The notes under the pieces were generated by a model. It saw only the letters and a list, made by a program, of their open reading frames with translations, did no database searches and was not told the DNA's origin. Both the position numbers and the translations under genes were made by a program. Positions 1-9,843 of a DNA stretch of 64,000 nucleotides are shown here, in pieces. The stretch's first letter is position 1, and each line of letters opens with the position of its first letter. The DNA comes from Acanthochromis polyacanthus (taxonomy: Eukaryota; Chordata; Actinopteri; Pomacentridae), in NCBI RefSeq assembly GCF_021347895.1, contig NC_067135.1, positions 1,287,320 through 1,351,319 on the forward strand, written 5' to 3'.

Positions 1-60
1 TGATGGCACAGAATGACATGGGTCCCACTTAGATAGCATGGAGCGATGTTCACACTCTGC
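1..60 (+). repeat. Truncated copy of dispersed GATAGCATGGAGCGAT-type repeat
   Basis: The first 60 bases read as a cut copy of a motif that recurs at 850-945 and, more diverged, at 13358-13480, 14527-14580, 15433-15560 and 15872-15990. Shared pieces are a GGYACAGAATGAYA-like start, a GGGTCC or GGGCCC step, TTAGATAG and GAGCGA(T/C)RTT. I do not recognise the family. Confidence 0.6.
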
Positions 61-354
61 AATGGACACCGATTAAAGAAAAAAAAATAATGGAAATTTT
101 AATTTAAAAAATCAAAGCTTAAAAGAATGTAAGACTTTTAACTGCTATCATTCGACTGGTGTGATAAAAATTATTCTAAGAAGACAAATGCAAATAATGT
201 GTGCCATGAATATGCAAAGCTTGAATATAGCATCACTCACTGCTGGTTTTAACAAATTTTTACAATGTACTTCTGTCCTCTGTCTGTAAATAGAAGAATG
301 TGTGTTGATGCATGGTGGAAGAAAAAGTTAACCACAGATGCCCAACTTGGATAG

Positions 355-403
355 CATGGCATTTCATGGCATGGCATGGCATGGCATGGCATGGCATGGC
401 ATG
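355..403. repeat. (ATGGC)n microsatellite
   Basis: About nine tandem copies of the pentamer ATGGC lie directly after a GATAGCATGGCAT sequence. The array probably grew from the core of the dispersed repeat seen at 1-60 and 850-945. Confidence 0.85.
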
Positions 404-849
404 CACACTCCAGAATGGATGAGTATGAAATGAGTTTTTGAAATGTAAAAATAGTAACCTAAGGGTATCACAAATTAATGTTATATCATTACTATCATTA
501 CTTTTCTGCTTTACATTTAATAGATTATAATAACTAACAAACACAAAGTTTAACATGACTGAACAGAAAGCTTGAACCTAACCTTCTGCTAATGTGCAAC
601 CTTGAGTGTTGTAAAGGTACAGAGCTTACATGTAGCATCGCATCATTGGTAGAAACTGCTGCGGTGTTTTCATCTTAGTATGTGGCACTCGCCACAGCTA
701 AGTATAGATGGAAATAATCAAATGGGGATACTGACAGCAAATTAATTATTTTTTTACAATACACAATAAGTATTAAAAAATAAATAATGCATAAAAACCT
801 TTTGAAAATTTCTGTAATAATTAAATGAAGAAGGAAAAGAAGGTCCACT

Positions 850-945
850 GTTGGATGGTACAGAATGATAAGAGTCCCCTCTTTGATGGCACAGAACGAC
901 ATGGGCTCCCTCTTAGTTAGCATGGAGCGATGTTCACACCCCTGC
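850..945 (+). repeat. Dispersed repeat, GATGGCACAG / TTAGTTAGCATGGAGCGAT copy
   Basis: This is a fuller copy of the repeat cut off at the window start. Within it the motif appears about three times at roughly 30-base spacing. The flanking 404-849 and 946-1650 hold AT-rich sequence in which I see no gene or known element. Confidence 0.6.
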
Positions 946-1651
946 ATGTGTGTGTAAGAAGAGGATATATGCCTGATCAACGATTCAACTCAGAGATGAG
1001 TCACATTCAGTTCAATAATCCTGGATATTACAAAGTCCTAAGATGGTGTTTTTATAACCTTTCCATTAGTTTTTTTAAAAAAAATTCTGTTGTAAATACA
1101 ACATGACTGATTGGCATAAGTCTGAAGTGTTCTTTGAGGGAAATCAAAAATGTAAATTTCAATATAGTTTGAGATGAGATGGTATATTTGATGGGTTACT
1201 TACAGAATCAGTATCTTCTAGCATAACTGGATTTAATATTTTTGTCATAATATACTAAGGTTCAACTTCAGAGTATATTTCAACCATTTTCAAACTTTAT
1301 CTAATTAAATGCTATTTAGAAGCAGATAGAACAAGTATGTTTTAAGGAAAAAGAAAAGCATTACATTTTGCTAATGTTTTGTATTCTACCCAACTTTGCT
1401 TGTAATAGCAATAGCTATCACATAACACCTGCCTACAATCACGAATGTAAAACAGTAAAAAGCACAATACAAGATGTTCCGTGAACTCAAGTCAATGTTT
1501 ATTTAAAGTGATGTTGAGTCCACACACACTCCTAAACTGAGGGTTTGTCACTTGCTTTTGCTGGACTCCTAACGACGGTAATGGTTTTTTACATAATAAA
1601 CTGTTCAGACAGTTTATCACATAAAAAAAACTCATAAGCTCATTAAAAGAG

Positions 1652-1668
1652 CCCCCCCCCCCCCCCCC
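1652..1668. repeat. Poly-C run (17 C)
   Basis: Seventeen consecutive cytosines lie in otherwise AT-rich sequence. The length is likely to be polymorphic or misassembled. Confidence 0.9.
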
Positions 1669-1980
1669 GGTAGTGCAGACTTTCCACCCTCAGTGATGAG
1701 TGACCACAACGATAACACACAAATTACAGAAATATTAAAAGTGATAGAAAAATAGGGAGACGCATTTAAAAACCATGAAAAGAGCTACAGACAATGAAAA
1801 TATTTTTTAAAAAGCAAGAGGTCGTTATTAACAATAAAAATTAAATAATAATCAAGAAGAGCATAATAAAAAAATTGCAACAGGCAATAAAATAATGAAA
1901 AGCAAGACATAATACAATGACAAGCAAGGCACAATACAAACAATGAAGAGTTAGTGGTAATTAAAACAATGAAGTGTCAT

Positions 1981-2014
1981 TGTAAATGGAGCATCAGTGG
2001 ATGCTCCATTTACA
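1981..2014. repeat. Perfect 15-bp inverted repeat with 4-base loop
   Basis: The arms TGTAAATGGAGCATC and GATGCTCCATTTACA are exact reverse complements separated by AGTG. GCTCCATTT recurs downstream at about 2050, so this may be a piece of a palindromic transposon end. No gene overlaps it. Confidence 0.85.
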
Positions 2015-2129
2015 TGGACTACCAATGTTATGAGTCTAACACTGAAAGCTCCATTTTACTGGACTCTCAGTATTAACACTCTACATTGATACTCCATATG
2101 CGAGCTCCCAGAATGACATTGAACATTGA

Positions 2130-2925
2130 TCATCCAATAGGCTCCACAGACTCTTTGACAGGACAGGCAAAAATGTAGGGGTTGCTTGGAGAAACCCCAA
2201 CATTGTCTCTAGTGTTGATCAGAAGATCTATGGATTCTTTTGTATCTGTTGAAAGGAGTATTGGTACTTTGTGTCCTCTTTTCCCACGCACTTCTATCCT
2301 GGTGAGGTTTTCACACATTTTTTTTTCAAAGGCTGTGAATATAATATGTCTGAACTTTTCGTTTCACTGGCCCGTCTGGTCTCAATTTGCAACGCCTTTG
2401 ATGCCTCCAGAGATCTGTTCTGATGTACATAGCCAAACAAAAATAGCATGGCAGAAAGTCTGTTGCTGACAACAAGTAGGTTGTTTGTCTTTTTGGTACC
2501 ATTTGTCCTTGACGTGCGGATTTGACTGAACAGTTATGTATGTACTTTCCCTTGTTCCTTATTTTGCTCAGAAGAAGACTGCGCATCGTGGATCCTTGCT
2601 TGTGTGCAAGTGCCTTTGCAATGTCAACTTCATCTTGATGTTTTCGCATCAGGTGTCTTGTAACTTTTCTGAAAGGCTTCTCACAATAGAGGCAATAATT
2701 TTTCTTGTCATAGACACGTTTGTGTGGGGTGTTTGAGGACATTTTCACTTTGACACCCTTCAAACTGCATTCAAGGACATTTTCATCCGTTTTCATCCCA
2801 GTCTTAACTGCTTTTTTTGTGATGACTTTCTTGGCTACTTCATCATCTACTTCTGTCGGTTCATCATCAATATCATCTTCTTCTTCTGACATATCAAGGG
2901 AAAGGGAGATCTGTGGTTCTATTTC
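2130..2925 (-). pseudogene. Zinc-finger / tyrosine-recombinase-like fragment (Crypton-type, internally deleted)
   Basis: A minus-strand exon begins at 2925 after a strong acceptor (pyrimidine tract then TTTCAG) and reads an acidic stretch (MSEEEDDIDDEPTEVDDE, near 2895) and a basic stretch. Two Cys/His motifs follow: CLYCEKPFRKVTRHLMRKH and CYFCLAMYIRTDLWRHQRRC. The frame stops at 2326. A second frame, overlapping and shifted by one, continues through FEKKMCENLTRIEVRGKRG to NPYIFACP and ends at 2130. From memory, this zinc-finger head and RGKRG...NPY tail occur at opposite ends of a long fish protein family with a tyrosine-recombinase-like C-terminus, normally separated by a few hundred residues. 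Here they are fused directly, so a large internal deletion and a frameshift are inferred. It lies on the same strand as the kinase exons at 4713-10309, and its first codon is in phase 0, so it may be their 3' exon. The recombinase relationship is not verified. Confidence 0.6.
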
Positions 2926-3080
2926 CTGAAATACAGAAAAAAAAGAATAAGAAAATGAAATGAATGCTATAAATTCTCTCACAACATTTTTGTTACAGTT
3001 TTAGCACAGTTAGAATCAATATTTGTCAGCCCTGGCCAAAAAGAAATTAATCCACAATTATCATTTCAATGACAGATATA

Positions 3081-4712
3081 CAGTTGGTACGGAAAGTATT
3101 CAGACCCCTTGAAATTTTTCACTCTCTGTCATTGCAGCCATTTGCCAAAATCAAAAAAGTTCATTTTATTTCTCATTAATGTACACTCAGCACACCATCT
3201 TGACAGAAAAAAACAGAAATGTAGAAATTTTTGCAAATTTATTAAAAAAGAAAAACTGAAATATGACATGGTCAGAAGTATTCAGACCCTTTGCAGCGAC
3301 ATTCATATTTAACTCACATGCTGTCCATTTCTTCTGATCCTCCTCGAGATGGTTCTGCTTCTTTATTGGAGTCCAGCTGTGTTTAATTAAACTGATTGGG
3401 CTTGATTAGGAAAGGCACACAGCTGTCTATATAAGACCTTACACCTCACAATGCATGTCAGAGCAAATGAGAATCACGAGGTCAAAGGAACTGCCCAAGG
3501 AGCTCACAGACAGAATTGTGGCAAGGCACAGATGTGGTCAAGGTTACAAAAGAATTTCTGCAGCACTCAAGGTTCCTAAGAGCACAGTGGCCTCCATAAT
3601 CCTCAAATGGAAGAACTTTGGGACGACCACAACTCTTCCTCGACCTGGCCGTCCAGCCAAACTGAGCAATTGTGGGAGAAGAGCCTTGCTGAGAGAGATA
3701 AAGAAGAACCCAAAGATCACTGTGGCTGAGCTCCAGAGATGCAGTCGGGAGATAGGAGAAAGTTCCACAAAGTCAACTATCACTGCAGCCCTACACCAGT
3801 GGGGGCTTTATGGCAGAGTGGCCCGACGGAAGCCTCTCCTCAGTGCAAGACACATGAAAGCCCGCATAGAGTTTGCCAAAAAACACATGAAGGACTCCCA
3901 GACTATGAGAAATAAGATTCTCTGGTCTGATGAGACCAAGATTGAACTTTTTGGTGTTAATTCTAAGCAGTATGTGTGGAGAAAACCAGGCACTGCTCAT
4001 CACCTGCCCAATACAATCCCTACAGTGAAACATGGTGGTGGGAGCATCATGTTGTGGGAGTGTTTTTCAGCTGCAGGGACAGGACGACTGGTTGCAATTG
4101 AAGGAAGGATGAATGCGGCCAAGTACAGAGATATCCTGGAGGAAAACCTCTTCCAGAGTTGCTCAGGACCTCAGACTGGACCAAAGGGTCACCTTTCAAC
4201 AGGACAATGACCCGAAGCACACAGCTACAATGACAAAGGAGTGGCTTCAGAACAATTCTGTGACCGTTCTTGACTGGCCCAGCCAGAGCCCTGACCTAAA
4301 CACAATTGAGCATCTCTGGAGAGACCTCAAAATGGCTGTCCACCAATGTTCACCATCCAACCTGACAGAACTGGAGAGGATCTGCAAGGAAGAATGGCAG
4401 AGGATCCCCAAATCCAGGTGTGAAAAACTTGTTGCGTCATTCCCAAGAAGACTCATGGCTGTACTAGCTGAAAAGGGTGCTTCAACTCAATACTGAGCAC
4501 AGGGTCTGAATACTTCTGACCATGTGATATTTCAGTTTTTCTTTTTTAATAAATTTGCAAAAAATTCTACATTTCTGTTTTTTTCTGTCAAGCTGGGGTG
4601 CTGAGTGTACATTAATGAGAAATAAAATGAACTTTTTTGATTTTGGCAAATGGCTGCAATGACACAGAGAGTGACAAATTTCAAGGGGTCTGAATACTTT
4701 CTATACCCACTG
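3081..4712 (+). mobile_element. Tc1/mariner element 1 (about 1.63 kb, nearly complete)
   Basis: The element has terminal inverted repeats of roughly 210 bp (3081-3292 and 4498-4712) starting CAGT and flanked by TA (3079-3080 and 4713-4714), the target duplication expected of Tc1/mariner. The tract AAGTATTCAGACCC occurs at both the outer and inner end of each repeat, which is the IR/DR arrangement of fish Tc1-like transposons. It carries one transposase gene with a frameshift. It is inserted in, or at the edge of, the fifth exon of the minus-strand kinase gene. Confidence 0.93.
3455..4496 (+). pseudogene. Tc1 transposase, single-base frameshift
   Basis: The reading frame starts MSEQMRITRSKELPKEL, with a paired-type helix-turn-helix N-terminus, a GRP-type linker (RPGRPAKLS) and a DDE catalytic core. 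The first Asp is in ILWSDETK, the second in FQQDNDPKHTA and the third acidic residue in SPDLNTIEHLW. The frame breaks near 4158, where an extra T in CAGAGTTGCTCAGG moves the second half (4113-4496) into another frame, ending EKGASTQY. The length of about 345 residues is normal for the family. The element is therefore non-autonomous as read, but only one base away from intact. Confidence 0.93.
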
Positions 4713-4845
4713 TATCATCTTCAATGTGAGAAGAGGAATCCATCACTACATTGCAGACACTCCCTGGCTGATCACTGTTGGCACTGTGTTGAGTGTCAAT
4801 CTCATTTGATGCTTGAGGAGAGCAATTGGCTATGTGGGTTTGGTC
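4713..4845 (-). pseudogene. Kinase exon 5: Ser/Asp-rich linker, interrupted by Tc1
   Basis: The acceptor TATTTTTACAG is followed by an open frame, DQTHIANCSPQASNEID... to ...SSSHIED, which runs to the TA target of Tc1 element 1. Reading on without the transposon gives a TGA within a few codons. Reading into the transposon end meets ACA|GTGGGT at 4711, a possible donor in phase 0. Confidence 0.55.
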
Positions 4846-4951
4846 CTGTAAAAATAACAATGCAAAATCAACATATTAAATTATGTTATAAATTTTATGA
4901 TAATGTTTATAACTTCTTACAAAATGTTGAAATAGATAATTAAATGCTTAC

Positions 4952-5013
4952 TTTCTTTCCATTGTTATTACTGTTGTTTGTGACTCCCTTGTGATCAGCT
5001 TGGTGTGTGAAAC
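4952..5013 (-). pseudogene. Kinase exon 4: short linker exon
   Basis: This is a 62-base exon between a GTTCACAG acceptor and a GTAAGCATTT donor. It reads FTHQADHKGVTNNSNNNGKK in the phase required by its neighbours. I see no domain in it. Confidence 0.6.
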
Positions 5014-5177
5014 CTGTGAACACATAACAGACATTTACCATATTCAATCAATTAAGGATTACATTTGCCCTATGCATACAATCTTGCAATATTAGCTATA
5101 GTGTATGCATATATTGTTTTAATGATATGTTTAATTGGTGAGGTGACAAAGTCAGAACTGTCTGTCTGGGCACATAC

Positions 5178-5397
5178 TTGTGATGGCTTGAAGGCATTCT
5201 TCAATGGTAGGGCGTGCTTCTGTCGATTTACACAGCATTCTGCCAATGATACCTTGATGCCTTTCCTCGCACTGAAGAGTAAAGGTGCCCGCTCTGAGAT
5301 TTTGAAATAACGTCAGTGGATCGTTGGAGTAGGGTGTAGTTGCTTGATAGGGGTGCTCTCCATCTGTCAGTATGTAATGCACCAGGCACCCTGCTGT
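5178..5397 (-). pseudogene. Kinase exon 3: C-lobe (helices F to I)
   Basis: The acceptor is TGTATTGCAG and the donor GTATGT. The exon encodes TAGCLVHYILTDGEHPYQ through RPTIEECLQAIT, which is the C-lobe end of the kinase fold. It is intact over its 73 codons. It is separated from exon 2 by 4.1 kb of nested transposons. Confidence 0.75.
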
Positions 5398-5465
5398 CTG
5401 CAATACAGGAGATTCATTTGAATCAATGTCCAGTCATAATCACCCTTCCATATTGCACAGATTGC

Positions 5466-5469
<4 letters not shown>

Positions 5470-5502
<33 letters not shown>
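5470..5502. repeat. (TA)n microsatellite, target of Tc1 element 2
   Basis: An uninterrupted TA run ends exactly where the second Tc1 element begins, as expected for a transposon that uses TA targets. Confidence 0.9.
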
Positions 5503-5505
<3 letters not shown>

Positions 5506-7132
5506 TGCCTTGTGAAAGTATTCAGCCCCCTTGAACTTTTCAACCTTTCGCCACATTTCAGGCTTCAAACATAAAGATATAAAATTTTAATTTTTTGTCA
5601 AGAATCAACAACAAGTGGGACACAATCGTGAAGTGGAACGAAATTTATTGGATATTTTAAACTTTTTTAACAAATAAAAACCTGAAAAGTGGGGCGTGCA
5701 ATATTATTCGGCCCCCTTGCATTAATACTTTGTAGCGCCACCTTTTGCTGCAATTACAGCTGCAAGTCGCTTGGGGTATGTCTCTATCAGTTTTGCACAT
5801 CGAGAGACTGAAATTCTTGCCCATTCTTCCTTGCAAAACAGCTCGAGCTCAGTGAGGTTGGATGGAGAGCGTTTGTGAACAGCAGTCTTCAGCTCTGCCC
5901 ACAGATTCTCCATTGGATTCAGGTCTGGACTTTGACTTGGCCATTCTAACACCTGGATACGTTTATTTGTGAACCATTCCATTGTAGATTTGGCTTTATG
6001 TTTTGGATCATTGTCCTGTTGGAAGATAAATCTCCGTCCCAGTCTCAGGTCTTTTGCAGACTCCAACAGGTTTTCTTCCAGAATGCTCCTGTATTTGGCT
6101 CCATTCATCTTCCCATCAATTTTAGCCATCTTCCCTGTCCCTGCTGAAGAAAAGCAGGCCCAAACCATGAGGCTGCCACCACCATGTTTGACAGTGGGGA
6201 TGGTGTGTTCAGGGTGATGAGCTGTGTTGCTTTTACGCCAAACATATCGTTTTGCATTGTGGCCAAAAAGTTCCATTTTGGTTTCATCTGACCAGAGCAC
6301 CTTCTTCCACATGTTTGGTGTGTCTCCCAGGTGGCTTGTGGCAAACTTCAAACGAGACTTTTTATGGATATCTTTGAGAAATGGCTTTCTTCTTGCCACT
6401 CTTCCATAAAGGCCAGATTTGTGCAGTGTACGACTGATTGTTGTCCTATGGACAGACTCTCCCACCTCAGCTGTAGATCTCTGCAGTTCATCCAGAGTGA
6501 TCATGGGCCTCTTGGCTGCATCTCTGATCAGTCTTCTCCTTGTTGGAGGTGAAAGTTTAGAGGGACGGCCGGGTCTTGGTAGATTTGCAGTGGTCTGATA
6601 CTCCTTCCATTTCAATATGATTGCTTGCACAGTGCTCCTTGAGATGTTTAAAGCTTGGGAAATCTTTTTGTATCAAAATACGGCTTTAAACTTCTCTGCA
6701 ACAGTATCTCGGACCTGCCTGGTGTGTTCCTTGGTCTTCATGATGCTCTCTGCACTTTAAACAGAACCCTGAGACTATCACAGAGCAGGTGCATTTATAC
6801 GGAGACTTGATTACACACAGGTGGATTCTATTAATCATCACCAGTCATTTAGGACAACACTGGATCATTCAGAGATCCTCACGGAACTTCTGGAGTGAGT
6901 TTGCTGCACTGAAAGTAAAGGGGCCGAATAATATTGCACACCCCACTTTTCAGTTTTTTATTTGTTAAAAAAGTATAAAATATCCAATAAATTTCATTCC
7001 ACTTCACGATTGTGTCCCAATTGTTGTTGATTCTTGACAAAAAATTAAAATTTTATATCTTTATGTTTGAAGCCTGAAATGTGGCGAAAGGTTGAAAAGT
7101 TCAAGGGGGCTGAATACTTTCACAAGGCACTG
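5503..7132 (-). mobile_element. Tc1/mariner element 2 (about 1.63 kb, different family from element 1)
   Basis: Terminal inverted repeats of about 210 bp (5503-5716 and 6921-7132) begin CAGTGCCTTGTGAAAGTATT and are flanked by TA. The inner and outer ends share the ATTCAGCCCCCTTG and ATTCGGCCCCCTT direct repeats (IR/DR type). The transposase is on the minus strand. The element sits in intron 2 of the kinase pseudogene. Confidence 0.93.
5722..6741 (-). pseudogene. Tc1 transposase with one nonsense codon
   Basis: The frame runs from ATG at 6741 (MKTKEHTRQVRDTVAEKF) to the stop at 5722 (AAKGGATKY). A TGA at 6675-6673 replaces codon 23 in the first DNA-binding helix. The rest is open: RPGRPSKLSP linker, VLWSDETKMELFG (first Asp), FQQDNDPKHKA (second Asp) and SPDLNPMENLW (third acidic residue). 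The length of 339 codons is normal for the family. As read, the N-terminal DNA-binding domain cannot be made in one piece. Confidence 0.92.
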
Positions 7133-7362
7133 TATATGATGCGGGGGTCAATTATTTCCCAAAAGGCCGTATAATCCCTGCAAAACAGCGCATAATTCCC
7201 CCAAGAATCTCACATTTCCACGAAAAAAAGAGAAATATGCGGGCCCCGCTTGATATCACAATTTCCGCATAAAATGAGAAAACTATAACCAATATAAATG
7301 GAGTTATGAGTGAGTTTTTATGTGACGCCCGGCCTGACGTCATCAATTCGCGCATTCACACA

Positions 7363-7931
7363 CACCAGTGTTGCCAACTTAGTGACTTTCTCACTAAATC
7401 TAGTGACTTTCCAAAGTGTCCTAGCGACTTTTTTTGGTCAAAAGCGACTAGCATCAAATCTAGCGATTTTTTTTTTTCTGCCGTTTTGGAGACTCTGACA
7501 GGAAAACTCGGATAATTTTGCAGTTACTGTTGTTAACGAGCAGCAGGTGCTGCTGTGAGAGCTTCTTCCCCTCCGAAAGCACAGGCTGTCAGTCCAGTAA
7601 CTCCGTGGCCAGACGGCAGGTGAATTGCGCATGCACAAAGTCACTACAGATCCCATCCAGACTTACGGAGCGAGATATAAATGAAAATGTTTCTTCACTG
7701 CCATACTAAAATAAACCACAACATTTAGCCTCTAGTACAAAAACATATTTTGGGTGTTTTATACTCACTTTTTGGTCTCTTCCACAACGTTATTCCTCTC
7801 TCCTACAACACTGATTACAATTACATGCAAACTGGGAAATATGCAAATTAGGCGATGGCATTATTTAGCAACTTCTAGCAACTTTTAGGACAGCCAACAC
7901 CTACTTTTCATACTGAGGAGTTGGCAACACT
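7363..7931. mobile_element. hAT-type MITE, 569 bp
   Basis: The ends are CAGTGTTGCCAACT (7363) and AGTTGGCAACACTG (to 7931), perfect 14-bp inverted repeats starting CAGTG as in hAT elements. Both sides carry ACACACAC, an apparent 8-bp target duplication, though the host sequence is a CA run so the duplication is partly ambiguous. No transposase is present. Internal GTGACTTT and GCGACTTTT repeats are visible at 7380-7470. Confidence 0.75.
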
Positions 7932-7992
7932 GACACACACACTAGAAGCACGAGCTGATGCGGAGCGCGGTGCTCAGAGACGAAAAACAAGA

Positions 7993-8230
7993 ATGGCGAA
8001 TGCTCAAAGATCACATTTACCTACGAATATTTCAGCCAAAGACCAGCCAAAACAGGACCCAGATTTACTGCACGAAAGTAGGGGGAAACTTTTTTGCACC
8101 CCGTGCAACATCGTTCTGGAGCACCAAAGAAAATCAACCATGTTGCAGCACTTCTCCACGACGAAGCACAGCAAAAGGTTTGCTGAACACAAAGGACTCA
8201 AACAACAACTTAGTGGTAGCCTATTAACAG
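7993..8230 (+). pseudogene. CGGBP1/BED-like zinc finger N-terminus, truncated
   Basis: The open frame from ATG 7993 reads MANAQRSHLPTNISAKDQ and then KLFCTPCNIVLEHQRKSTM followed by LQHFSTTKHSKRF. This is a Cys-x2-Cys...His-x5-His finger as in CGGBP1 and the N-termini of some hAT transposases. After about residue 75 the similarity ends and the frame passes into noncoding repeat, so the DNA-binding head has lost its transposase body. Confidence 0.6.
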
Positions 8231-8350
8231 GATGTAGGAGAAGCATCACCTTTTTTCCCCAGTTCTTATATTTCGCATCTTTTTGCATATTTCACAACTA
8301 TTCGCATACTTTGCAACTTTCCGCAATTTCCCCGCAATTTCCCCCACAAA

Positions 8351-9319
8351 AATTGGCCTCAGGATCTCGTCACGGTGTCTCTGTGCATTCAAAATGCCAT
8401 CAATAAAATGCACCTGTGTTCTTGGTCCATATCAGATGCCTGCCCATACCATAACCCCACCGCCACCATGGGCCACTCCATCCACAACACTGACATCAGA
8501 AAACCGCTCACCCACACGACACCACACACGCTGTCTGCCATCTGCCCTGAACAGTGTAAACCGGGATTCATCCGTGAAGAGAACACCTCTCCAATGTGCC
8601 AGACGCCATCGAATGTGAGCATTTGCCCACTCAAGTCGGTTACGACGACGAACTGGAGTCAGGTGGAGACCCCGATGAGGATGACGAGCTTGCAGATGAG
8701 CTTCCCTGAGACGGTTTCTGACAGTTTGTGCACAAATTCTTTGGTTATGCAAACCGATTGTTTCAGCAGCTGTCCGAGTGACTGGTCTCAGACCATCTTG
8801 GAAGTGAACATGCTGGATGTGGAGGTCCTGGGCTGGTGTGGTTACACGTGGTCTGCGGTTGTGAGGCTGGTTGGATGTACTGCCAAATTCTCTGAAACGC
8901 CTTTGGAGACAGCTTATGGTAGAGAAATGAACATTCAACACACGAGCAAAAGCTCTGGTTGACATTCCTGCTGTCAGCATGCCAATTGCACGCTCCCTCA
9001 AATCTTGCCACATCTGTGGCATTGTGCTGTGTGATAAAACTGCACCTTTCAGAGTGGCCTTTTATTGTGGGCAGTCTAAGGCACACCTGTGCACTAATCA
9101 TGGTGTCTAATCAGCATCTTGATATGGCACACCTGTGAGGTGGGATGGATTATCTCAGCAAAGGAGAAGTGCTCACTATCACAGACTTAGACAGATTTGT
9201 GAACAATATTTGAGAGAAATGATGATATTGTGTTTGTGGAAAAAGTTTTAGATCTTTGAGTTCATCTCATAAAAAATGGGAGCAAAAACAAAAGTGTTGC
9301 GTTTATATTTTTTTGAGTA
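8351..9319 (-). mobile_element. Tc1/mariner element 3, truncated at its 3' end
   Basis: On the minus strand the element starts next to TA at 9318-9319 with CTCAAAAAAATATAAACGC and runs through an intact 5' half of a transposase gene. It stops at about 8351 against the CGGBP1-like fragment, so the right terminal repeat is gone. It belongs to a third Tc1-like family, unlike elements 1 and 2. Confidence 0.85.
8353..9022 (-). pseudogene. Tc1-like transposase, N-terminal two-thirds
   Basis: The frame starts MPQMWQDLRERAIGML and continues through HNRRPRVTTPAQDLHIQ (linker), VRNRLREAHLQARHPH and GVLFTDESRFTLFRADGR (first catalytic Asp) to GGGVMVWAGI, where a TGA at about 8432 interrupts. The same frame continues as YGPRTQVHFIDG up to the truncation. 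The second and third catalytic positions are missing. Confidence 0.85.
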
Positions 9320-9526
9320 TGTATATATAAACATTACAATGATTAAAATATTATAATATACAGTTGAGTTTATGTAAACTGATTTGAATACTGACATGTG
9401 ATACAATTCACCATACAGCAGAACTAGTTTATTCATTTTCAGCTCCACATTTCACATATTTTAAAGACATGTAAACTCATAGCAGTCATCATGGCCATTA
9501 AAGCGACATTACCATCCTGTACTTAC
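9320..9526. other. Remaining non-transposon sequence of kinase intron 2
   Basis: This AT-rich tract between Tc1 element 3 and kinase exon 2, with 5398-5470 at the other end, is all that is left of the intron once the transposons are removed. The original intron was therefore probably under 300 bp. Confidence 0.6.
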
Positions 9527-9687
9527 CTGGATATCTGACTCTTTCTTGTATTTGTATTGCATGCCTCAAACATCTTCATAACTTGACCAAGACAAAGATC
9601 CAGCCATTTGAGACTGCAAAGCTGATTGTGCCAAATCCAGTTTCCTGCTTGCTCCAAAATCTGCGATAAACAATTTGTTGCTGATAT
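9527..9687 (-). pseudogene. Kinase exon 2: DFG segment with in-frame TGA
   Basis: The acceptor is ATTTTACAG. The exon reads DISNKLFIADFGASRKL, then SLSWSSYEDV, then TGA at 9568-9566, then GMQYKYKKESDIQ and a consensus donor GTAAGT in phase 0. Frame and splice sites are both kept beyond the stop, which argues that the nonsense change is recent. Confidence 0.75.
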
Positions 9688-9843
9688 CTGTAAAATATTG
9701 AAAATGATCCTTAGACATGTACCTCTTAATACAATATCCACAAAATAACGTCTTTTCTATGATGTATAATGAAAAATTGGATAATAAATACATTCTACCA
9801 GATAGTTTATGGCTATGGCTAAACGATTTATTCTTTTTTTTAC

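Larger units (their letters stand above)
7135..8350 (+). mobile_element. Fragment of element with CGGBP1-like zinc finger (hAT-related), interrupted
   Basis: A sequence rich in ATTTCCGCA and TTTCCCCGCAATT blocks at both ends surrounds a short coding fragment and is itself split by a 0.57-kb element at 7363-7931. The right end abuts a truncated Tc1-like element at about 8350. CGGBP1-like fingers are known from fish hAT transposons, which is the basis for the label. I could not define its terminal repeats. Confidence 0.5.

Noticed and set aside
9566..9568. TGA as a selenocysteine codon
   Set aside because: Kinases of this type have no selenocysteine, and a second stop (TAG) interrupts the same frame.
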